This document shows, piece by piece, positions 25,074-31,453 of a DNA stretch of 34,052 bases (positions within the stretch are counted from its first letter, which is position 1; every line of letters begins with the position of its first letter). The stretch is taken from positions 1-34,052 of the forward strand of contig JAFZVH010000058.1 in the NCBI GenBank assembly GCA_017617915.1. Direction: 5' to 3'. The notes below the pieces were generated by a model. That model was not told where the DNA came from and did no database searches. It saw nothing but the letters and a program-made list of their open reading frames with translations. The stretch is from Alphaproteobacteria bacterium. GTDB lineage: Bacteria; Pseudomonadota; Alphaproteobacteria; Rs-D84. The position numbers and the translations under genes were made by a program.

Positions 25074-25691
25074 TTACTTAAAAATATGTAAATTTCCATC
25101 TATACCACGATACCGCCAACCATTTTCGCGCGCCCAAATAGTGAACGCTGCACGTTTAGTGGTTGGCACCACAAAGACCATTTGATTTCCTTCCATATAC
25201 ACATTATCTAAATCTATACCACTATCTGTTGCTGTGCGACGTATTTGTATCCAATCGGCCAATCTGTCCTTTGCATCAACAATCAATAAAAATTTATCGC
25301 CTGCGTCATCCGTTGCAATCAGCCAATTTTGAATGCTGTTATCGGCAAGCCAATTTTTAGCAGCCTGACGATTCAGTGTCATTGAAATATTTGCAGAATA
25401 AGTCGTATCAGATTGACGTTCACCACTGATACTGGAGCTGGCAATCAAATTAGTTAAAACAGATGCTTTTTCCGCCATAACCTGTGTATGCAACGCCTCG
25501 GCATCTGCATATTGCTCAAGAACCTCGGAAATAATTTGGCGACGCGCCTCATCAAACGCCATTTTTTTTGCATTTGCCGCAGTATCACTGGTCACATTCA
25601 CAGATGCCGCGCCAACTAACTCGGCCGCCCACGCGCCATGAATAACCAGCCCTAAAAAACCAAACATAAAAAGATACTTTGCCAGTTTCAT
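25074..25691 (-). CDS. exported protein with a FlgT-N-like / DUF2066-like N-terminal pattern
   Basis: A 205-aa protein starting MKLAKYLFMFGFLGLVIHGAWA, a signal peptide; an ATG three codons upstream (25700) is an equally possible start. The mature N-terminus reads VGAASVNVTSDTAANAKKMA and continues into AFDEARRQIISEVLEQYA. This resembles periplasmic domains in which a short strand is followed by a helix rich in Ala and Arg (FlgT N-terminal and DUF2066 types), but I cannot confirm homology. A mixed alpha/beta C-terminal part follows (FLLIVDAKDRLADWIQIRR, VYMEGNQMVFVVPT). No cysteine is obvious in the mature chain. It sits between two putative beta-barrels, 6-15 bases after the upstream gene, so it may be a periplasmic partner for them. 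Confidence 0.65.
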   Translation of the reverse strand: MKLAKYLFMFGFLGLVIHGAWAAELVGAASVNVTSDTAANAKKMAFDEARRQIISEVLEQYADAEALHTQVMAEKASVLTNLIASSSISGERQSDTTYSANISMTLNRQAAKNWLADNSIQNWLIATDDAGDKFLLIVDAKDRLADWIQIRRTATDSGIDLDNVYMEGNQMVFVVPTTKRAAFTIWARENGWRYRGIDGNLHIFK

Positions 25692-25706
25692 ATAACACAT
25701 ACCAAA

Positions 25707-27203
25707 TTAAAATCTTACCTGCAACCCAACACGAATGCCCATAGATTTATAAATAGACTCTATTTCCCCATCCACCTTGGACACCCAACCAGAATCCTGC
25801 ATCGCCTTGATTGTTTTGGCATTGTCATCATTTTCTAACATATAGGCTTCTGTATAGCCTGCAGCAATATACTGCGCCAACAATGCGTCATAAATTCCCA
25901 TATAATAACCACTGTTCAAATATGTGTTTGCTTCACCACCAGACAAAGAATAGTAATCAAAAGTGAATCCAAGCGATAAAGAAATACTTTCTGACAACGC
26001 CGTTAAATAATTTGCGCCAAAACCTAAATGCCACGCATCGCCAAAACTGCCTTTGTCTTCTACGCTCTTGGGATGTTGCCAATCAACACGATATGGTTGG
26101 TCGCCTTGGGAATTATACATAGGCAAACCGAATTCAAGTCGTGCATTAAAACTGTTGTACGCGTTGATATCATAATTCAAATCCAGCGCTAAATACGGTC
26201 CCATCCATGTTGTTTCATAAGAATGACTGACCCCTGGCAAGACAAATTTATATGTTCCTTCGGTGCTAATACCTGTGGCACCTGGGGTAATTTGTATAAA
26301 ACCCTGGTCATCATAGGTTGGTTCCCACAAAACCTGTTGTGCATCACCATATTGCAGAATAATAATAGGGTTGCATTGTGTTTCATTACTGCCACTGACC
26401 ACTTCACAATAACCTGTATCAACGGTCATCCCATAATCTTTTGATGTTTCAAGTTTATATTTCAAATACCTGTATCCAATCGAAGGTGTTATGCGCGCGC
26501 CACCAAGTTTAAACATATTCGTTAAACCGAAACCCGCATGAAAGCCCAACATATCACCGCCTTCACTGGTGCCAATAGACAAAGAATTCCCAATTTGACT
26601 GCCTATGAACTGGTCACCAATACCGTCGTCATTTGTATCATCCCACCATTCTGTGATTAAATAACCACCGTTTGTGATATCATCATCAATCATAGTAGAA
26701 TCGCCAAATTGCATACCGTACTTAAAGCCCGCATCTATTTGCATCGGCGTACTGCTGCCGAACTTATATGCGGCATCTACACTGAACACATTCCAACGAA
26801 CATTATCATAGTGCAACTTGCTGCCTGCGGAATTCATATCAAAATTCCAATTTGCAAATTCGTGCGAAATACCCGCATTTACGAATAATCCTTGTTGCGT
26901 TGCAGTCGCATTGGCATTGCGAGCCTGAGTCTGTTGCGCCTGCGTCTGGGTCGCGACCGCCGACGTATCGCGATTATATGCCTGATACTGACGACCAACA
27001 TATACATTGACATTTGGGGACACAGTCCGTTTAGTTTGCTGGTTGCTGTTACCCGATTGCTGACGCGTTGTATAATTCTGTCTGGAATAATTCTGTTGTG
27101 GCGAACGATATCCGCCAGTGTAGTAGGTGCCCGCCGAATACGCAATATCCGGCAAAAATGCCATCAGGACAACATATACTAAGCACATATTTTTCATATT
27201 CAT
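25707..27203 (-). CDS. large outer-membrane beta-barrel protein, possibly omptin-like
   Basis: A 498-aa protein. Several nearby ATGs compete; I choose 27203 because GGAG lies five bases upstream. A signal peptide (residues about 3-24, ending IAYSA) precedes a Gln/Asn/Thr-rich linker (residues about 30-110). A long beta-barrel region follows (FVNAGISHEFANWNFDM, ITPSIGYRYLKYKLE, TTWMGPYLALDLNYD, SISLSLGFTFDYYSLSG), ending in the classic terminal strand GIRVGLQVRF with phenylalanine last. The GYRYLKYK and TTWMGPYLAL strands recall omptin proteases. However, the Asp-x-His pair of the omptin active site is not evident, so protease activity is doubtful. It leads a three-gene operon that ends at 24099. 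Confidence 0.72.
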   Translation of the reverse strand: MNMKNMCLVYVVLMAFLPDIAYSAGTYYTGGYRSPQQNYSRQNYTTRQQSGNSNQQTKRTVSPNVNVYVGRQYQAYNRDTSAVATQTQAQQTQARNANATATQQGLFVNAGISHEFANWNFDMNSAGSKLHYDNVRWNVFSVDAAYKFGSSTPMQIDAGFKYGMQFGDSTMIDDDITNGGYLITEWWDDTNDDGIGDQFIGSQIGNSLSIGTSEGGDMLGFHAGFGLTNMFKLGGARITPSIGYRYLKYKLETSKDYGMTVDTGYCEVVSGSNETQCNPIIILQYGDAQQVLWEPTYDDQGFIQITPGATGISTEGTYKFVLPGVSHSYETTWMGPYLALDLNYDINAYNSFNARLEFGLPMYNSQGDQPYRVDWQHPKSVEDKGSFGDAWHLGFGANYLTALSESISLSLGFTFDYYSLSGGEANTYLNSGYYMGIYDALLAQYIAAGYTEAYMLENDDNAKTIKAMQDSGWVSKVDGEIESIYKSMGIRVGLQVRF

Positions 27204-27229
27204 CATTACTCCAATCCAATTCTTGCTGT

Positions 27230-27235
27230 ATTGTA
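27230..27235 (-). promoter_or_regulatory. -10 box for the exported-protein operon
   Basis: TACAAT on the minus strand, about 27 nt from the ATG at 27203. The -35 region is only a T run (opposite the A run at 27250-27258), so the assignment is tentative. Confidence 0.35.
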
Positions 27236-27246
27236 TCACAAAAAGA

Positions 27247-27274
27247 TTGAAAAAAAAACTAAATTATGTAAAAT
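27247..27274 (+). promoter_or_regulatory. tRNA-Leu promoter
   Basis: TTGAAA (27247-27252), 16-nt spacer, TAAAAT (27269-27274). Predicted initiation near 27281 leaves about 19 nt before the mature tRNA. Confidence 0.6.
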
Positions 27275-27299
27275 AGGCAACAGTTCAAATGCAGTCTAC

Positions 27300-27384
27300 G
27301 CGGTTATGGCGGAATTGGTAGACGCTCAGCACTAAGGATGCTGTGGAGAAATCCGTGGGGGTTCAAGTCCCCCTAACCGCACCA
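27300..27384 (+). tRNA. tRNA-Leu (anticodon AAG)
   Basis: An 85-nt class II tRNA with CCA encoded (27382-27384). The acceptor GCGGTTA (27300-27306) pairs with TAACCGC (27374-27380). The D-arm carries GGTAGAC. The anticodon stem CAGCA/TGCTG encloses the loop CTAAGGA, giving anticodon AAG. The long variable arm GGA-GAAA-TCC and the T-arm GGGGG-TTCAAGT-CCCCC follow. Class II shape and GCGG acceptor agree with leucine. Adenosine at position 34 is unusual in bacteria, where CUU/CUC leucine codons are normally read by a GAG anticodon; it would need conversion to inosine. No integrase or duplicated tRNA end is visible nearby. Confidence 0.95.
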
Positions 27385-27412
27385 GAATTTGTTAGATTTG
27401 CGTATTTTCTGC

Positions 27413-27442
27413 TTGCTCTAAAAATCATTATTTTGCTAGCAT
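27413..27442 (+). promoter_or_regulatory. promoter of the cysteine-rich protein gene, nearly leaderless
   Basis: TTGCTC (27413-27418), 18-nt spacer, TAGCAT (27437-27442). Initiation near 27449 leaves about six bases (GAAGGA) before the ATG at 27455, too close for normal ribosome docking. No in-frame ATG, GTG or TTG start lies upstream before a stop. Confidence 0.4.
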
Positions 27443-27454
27443 ATATTCGAAGGA

Positions 27455-30283
27455 ATGAAAATCTTTAAAGTCATTTTTGGCGTATGCCTTGGTGTGCTTG
27501 CTCTTTACAGTTCGCACGCCACGACTGCTGATGATATGGTGCGCGCCGCCACACGTTCTGGTACACCCAATATAACATCTGGGACGGTACGTGGCGGTCA
27601 ATCTGGCACGCAAAAGGCAACCGCCCAAAGAACGACCGGTCCGCGTGATACAACCCGCGGCACAAATGCCACCGCGCAAAAGGCAACTGACGCACGCGCG
27701 GTGGCGAAATCGCGCCCAACCACAACACAAAATGTAATTCAACGCAGTGGCGCATCAGACAACATTGTGACGCGCACAAATGCACAAAAATCTGCTACAA
27801 GAACATTAGCAACGCGCAATGCCGCGCGCACCGCCACACGTCCAACAACCCTACGCGGTGCGGCAACTGCCGCCGCCACGCGTAAGGCGCGCACCGCTGC
27901 ACGCGCCGCAACATCCGAATCGGGCATTCGCACAAGTCAATACCAAAAATGTCGGGAAATATACTATGAATGCATGGACGAGTTCTGCGCAAACAAAGAT
28001 GCAAATCTGCGCCGTTGTGCGTGTTCCAAGCGTGCCACAGAATTCGACAGTGTAAAACAACAAATATCGCAAGTTGAAGACAAAATGCTGGACTTTAATC
28101 AACGTCTGTTGATGGTTAATATGGATGCCAAGGATGTTGATGCCATTAACACTGCGACCGCGGGCGAAGATGCATACTATGCCACCAAGGATAAAACCAA
28201 ATCAAAACAAACACTGGATGACATTTCAAAAAAATTGAACGGCGCATTTGATGATACCGGCGCTACGGGTTCTGGTCTGTCTGCAATATCATTATCATTA
28301 AATGCGGATACTGCATTTGATTCTGTAAATTCGCTGTATGGTGCAAACACTGTGACAAAAACTGGTGTTGCACTTTACAATGCAGCCATACCAATATGCC
28401 GCGAAATGGCGATGGAGATTTGCACAGACGAAGAATTTTCCTTGGCTGTCAGTGGTTATCAAATGCAAATCGAACAAGATTGCAACACCGTATCCAAGGC
28501 CTATCAATCAAAAGTTGACCAAACGCGCACCAAAGTCTTTGAAAGCGGCGCACTGTTGGATATTTCGCGTCTTGATGCATATCAAACACGTAATTCCGAT
28601 GATATTTTAACATGTAAAAAGAAGATGTTGGATTTGCTGTACGATAATGCAGTGTGCGGGACAAATATGGAAAAATGCCTTGATATCACAGGGCGGTACA
28701 TTGACCCATCAACAGGCACCGCGTTTTTGACACCAAATTTATCAGATTTAGAAACGCTTATTGCGCGACCTGAAAACGGGCAAAGTTGGGTTAGCGTAAA
28801 TTCTGGAAACGCGTTTTTAACTTATTTAAAGGACAAGAAAACCTACTTGGAATCCGCCACACAGAACTGTCAAGATATTGCCGACAAAGTTTGGGATGCA
28901 TTTATTGAAGATGCACTTGCACAAATAAAATTAGCCCAAGGCGCAAAACTGCAAGAAATTCGTCAAGCGTGCACTACGCTGACCACCGAATGTCTAACTA
29001 ACGCATCTGATTCTATAACTGATTTTGATGCACGCGCATTATCGATATTTGGGGTTGCCGCAACCAAAACGGCTCTGGCAATGTGTGCCGACGTTCAAAC
29101 TGCGTGTGACGCATTATTGGGGGCCGAAGGCGACACATCTTGGGCAACAGGTATCTCGGACGCAAACACAATCAAAACCTATGAATCTATTATTTCAAGT
29201 TGCACATTGGTTGGGCAAAACTGCATTATACAGGCATGCCGTTCGATTTCTGGCAACTTTGGTCTGTGCGAAGATGTAGAATTTGCAGCAAATCGTCACG
29301 CCATATTGGAACGCACTTCTTGCTGGAATGAGGTACTGAACTGCGTTGCATCTGCAGGCGAGAATTCAATAATGTCTGCAATAAATTTACTTGGAAAATC
29401 TGCAAGCGGATCACATAAATATGCATTCTATGACGATATATATGGCACCAATACCCCAGCGATTATATATGACATTTGTGCCAACGAATGTGCCGACGGG
29501 GTCGATGATGCTGTATGTGCAAAATGCCGTATTTCCGAACGAATTTGGGGTAATTGCCAATATAACCCTTCATCAACAGAAAATGACCAGAACCAGATTT
29601 TAACTTCCACAAATGCGTCAACATTACTGATGTGGTTCGCCAAAAACACTCATACCGAAGACAACGTTAAAAACTGTTTGAATGTGCGTTGTACCGCGGG
29701 AAATATGCATCTGTCCAGTACCGGTCAAATGATTTGCATCGCCGACAGTGATATGGGTGATGTCACAGATGATGGGCGCTATTGTCCTGTACCACCAAAT
29801 GTTCAAATGTCCCTTACCAACACCGCCGACTCACAGACAAATTGTTGCTTTGATGGTTCCGGCAGTGAGTATATTCCAAATACAGGTGCAACTAACAGTG
29901 GCATATGCTGTGAAAATGGGCATACCGTACAACTTGATAACAAACCTATCTGCGTTCCAACCGATGTCACTAATATCAAGGCAGTATTAACACGCGCCAG
30001 CGGAAACACGCAAATTATATGTATTGGCGCAAATCAGGTCACTGGTGGTGGTGCCGCGGAAACAGACTACCCAAATGGCAGGCAAGTTCGTTGCAATGGC
30101 ACCTTTATCGAAGTCCAAAACGGGAACAACTATTTTGAACCAACAAAGAGTGGTTCTAGCACAGGCGGAACACGTTATACTCCTGCAATGTACTATTACG
30201 ACACTAACGCGACAACGCCAACGACATTATCGCCCACCAACAATATAATCAACTATTTTGTCGGATATAACATATCACAATAA
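27455..30283 (+). CDS. giant cysteine-rich secreted protein, unknown function
   Basis: A 942-aa protein with a signal peptide (MKIFKVIFGVCLGVLALYSSHA). Residues about 25-150 form a basic, low-complexity Thr/Ala/Arg region (ARTAARAATSES and similar), likely disordered. From about residue 155 it becomes cysteine-rich; I count about 38 cysteines in the mature chain. Many occur in spaced pairs such as CREIYYECMDEFC, CACSK, CTLVGQNCIIQAC and CAKC. A helical segment with a predicted coiled coil (VKQQISQVEDKMLDFNQRL) and a Gly/Thr/Asn-rich C-terminal third with CC pairs (NCCFDG, ICCENG) follow. It resembles no family I can name. Export plus regular cysteine pairs suggests a disulphide-stabilised envelope or surface protein. 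It is preceded by tRNA-Leu and followed convergently by pth. Confidence 0.75.
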   Translation: MKIFKVIFGVCLGVLALYSSHATTADDMVRAATRSGTPNITSGTVRGGQSGTQKATAQRTTGPRDTTRGTNATAQKATDARAVAKSRPTTTQNVIQRSGASDNIVTRTNAQKSATRTLATRNAARTATRPTTLRGAATAAATRKARTAARAATSESGIRTSQYQKCREIYYECMDEFCANKDANLRRCACSKRATEFDSVKQQISQVEDKMLDFNQRLLMVNMDAKDVDAINTATAGEDAYYATKDKTKSKQTLDDISKKLNGAFDDTGATGSGLSAISLSLNADTAFDSVNSLYGANTVTKTGVALYNAAIPICREMAMEICTDEEFSLAVSGYQMQIEQDCNTVSKAYQSKVDQTRTKVFESGALLDISRLDAYQTRNSDDILTCKKKMLDLLYDNAVCGTNMEKCLDITGRYIDPSTGTAFLTPNLSDLETLIARPENGQSWVSVNSGNAFLTYLKDKKTYLESATQNCQDIADKVWDAFIEDALAQIKLAQGAKLQEIRQACTTLTTECLTNASDSITDFDARALSIFGVAATKTALAMCADVQTACDALLGAEGDTSWATGISDANTIKTYESIISSCTLVGQNCIIQACRSISGNFGLCEDVEFAANRHAILERTSCWNEVLNCVASAGENSIMSAINLLGKSASGSHKYAFYDDIYGTNTPAIIYDICANECADGVDDAVCAKCRISERIWGNCQYNPSSTENDQNQILTSTNASTLLMWFAKNTHTEDNVKNCLNVRCTAGNMHLSSTGQMICIADSDMGDVTDDGRYCPVPPNVQMSLTNTADSQTNCCFDGSGSEYIPNTGATNSGICCENGHTVQLDNKPICVPTDVTNIKAVLTRASGNTQIICIGANQVTGGGAAETDYPNGRQVRCNGTFIEVQNGNNYFEPTKSGSSTGGTRYTPAMYYYDTNATTPTTLSPTNNIINYFVGYNISQ

Positions 30284-30296
30284 CAACACATTACAT

Positions 30297-30824
30297 TTAT
30301 TGTAATAAAGGCTGGATTTGCCGAACAGCATCCATAACTTTAACTAACTGTTCTTCTGTAAAACGCCCCAACACCCAATCCACCGCATCTATGTTTGGGT
30401 TCAGATTGCGCGGATGATCTATACCGATTCTAATACGCCGATATTCGGGTCCGACCGCCGCATCTATGGACTTGATACCATTGTGCCCTGCACTGCCACC
30501 ACCAACTTTGACACGAACTGTACCAGTCGCCAAATCCATATCGTCATGAATCACCGTCAGGTTTTCAAGTGGGATTTTATAAAAATCCATTATTGCACGC
30601 ACTGCACGCCCACTGTCATTCATATAGGTTTGTGGCATTGCAAAAATGACACGCCGACCGTCAACATCGGTCCGCGCAGTTTTAGCAAAATGCTCGCTGC
30701 GCCACACCGCGTCCGCGCCCGCCAAGTACCCTACCGCCATAAAACCTACATTATGGCGTGTGCGTTCATATTCGGCCCCAGGATTTCCCAGACCAACAAT
30801 TAAAACAGGTTTATTTTCTTGCAT
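30297..30824 (-). CDS. pth: peptidyl-tRNA hydrolase
   Basis: A 175-aa enzyme that frees tRNAs from prematurely released peptidyl-tRNA. The hallmark GLGNPGAEYERTRHNVGF is complete, with catalytic His24 in HNVGF. The second signature covers VIHDDMDLATG and GGGSAGHNGIKSI. The protein is somewhat shorter than E. coli Pth because the C-terminal helix ends early (QIQPLLQ). It is convergent with the cysteine-rich gene, with only 13 bases between stops; a weak AT-rich hairpin lies there. It is divergent from the small beta-barrel gene. Confidence 0.96.
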   Translation of the reverse strand: MQENKPVLIVGLGNPGAEYERTRHNVGFMAVGYLAGADAVWRSEHFAKTARTDVDGRRVIFAMPQTYMNDSGRAVRAIMDFYKIPLENLTVIHDDMDLATGTVRVKVGGGSAGHNGIKSIDAAVGPEYRRIRIGIDHPRNLNPNIDAVDWVLGRFTEEQLVKVMDAVRQIQPLLQ

Positions 30825-30847
30825 ATAGACATCTCTTTTTCTAATAT
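30819..30847 (+). promoter_or_regulatory. promoter of the small beta-barrel gene
   Basis: TTGCAT (30819-30824), 17-nt spacer, TAATAT (30842-30847). It overlaps the pth start codon on the other strand, so the two divergent genes share a very compact control region. Confidence 0.5.
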
Positions 30848-30870
30848 GTTATCATATAAAGGAGATAAAT

Positions 30871-31410
30871 ATGAAGTTAAAAACATCAATTATTTTATGT
30901 TCGCTTATTGCTGGTACATCTGCACCTGCGGTTGCAAATCCTATTTTTGATTTATATGCAGGCGCCAGTATTGGTATCGGTGCGGAAACCGTATTTGTTG
31001 ACAGCACTAATGACACAAATTCTGCACAATCGTTTGGCGCGTTGGTTGGTATGGATATTCCACTGTTTCGTATAGAAGCCGAATATAATTATCTGAACGA
31101 ATCGGATTCGCGGGCACAGTTGGCATTACTGAACGCATACTTCAAATTACCTTCTGCAATTATAACCCCATACTTTGGTGGTGGCGCAGGTATGATGTTT
31201 GAAGGCAAAAATGATGCAAACAATATCAAATTTGACACAAAAATGGCGTATCAAGGCATGATTGGTATTACACTGGACGTGCCGGTTTTGCCGTTTAAGT
31301 TTGACATTGAAGGTCGCGCATTGTACATCCCGGATATCGTGAAAATTGCAGGTGAAAAACCAGACCTGTTACATTATGATGCGCGTGCAAAAATACGTTA
31401 TATCTTTTAA
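30871..31410 (+). CDS. small outer-membrane beta-barrel protein (OmpA/OmpX-like barrel)
   Basis: A 179-aa exported protein with a signal peptide (MKLKTSIILCSLIAGTSAPAVA). The mature part shows alternating strands of a small eight-stranded barrel: FDLYAGASIGIGAE, FGALVGMDIPLFRIEAEYNYL, ITPYFGGGAGMMFE, YQGMIGITLDV, FKFDIEGRALY, and the end ARAKIRYIF with terminal phenylalanine. This fits the outer membrane protein beta-barrel domain family seen in many alphaproteobacteria. The GGAG ribosome-binding site with 7-nt spacing is ideal. The function is unknown; porin, adhesin or structural roles are possible. Confidence 0.8.
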   Translation: MKLKTSIILCSLIAGTSAPAVANPIFDLYAGASIGIGAETVFVDSTNDTNSAQSFGALVGMDIPLFRIEAEYNYLNESDSRAQLALLNAYFKLPSAIITPYFGGGAGMMFEGKNDANNIKFDTKMAYQGMIGITLDVPVLPFKFDIEGRALYIPDIVKIAGEKPDLLHYDARAKIRYIF

Positions 31411-31413
31411 CAA

Positions 31414-31430
31414 TGGGGCGTGGCGCCCCA
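31414..31430. other. hairpin between the beta-barrel gene and polA
   Basis: A 7-bp GC-rich stem (TGGGGCG with CGCCCCA) and a 3-nt loop, followed by AACTTAAAT rather than a T run. It may be a weak terminator or an mRNA-protecting end. polA begins 24 nt later, so partial co-transcription is possible. Confidence 0.4.
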
Positions 31431-31453
31431 AACTTAAATACAAAGGGGCATAA

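Noticed and set aside
27300-27384. tRNA-Leu as an integration site for a mobile element
   Set aside because: No integrase, no repeat of the tRNA 3' end and no foreign-looking gene cluster were seen on either side.
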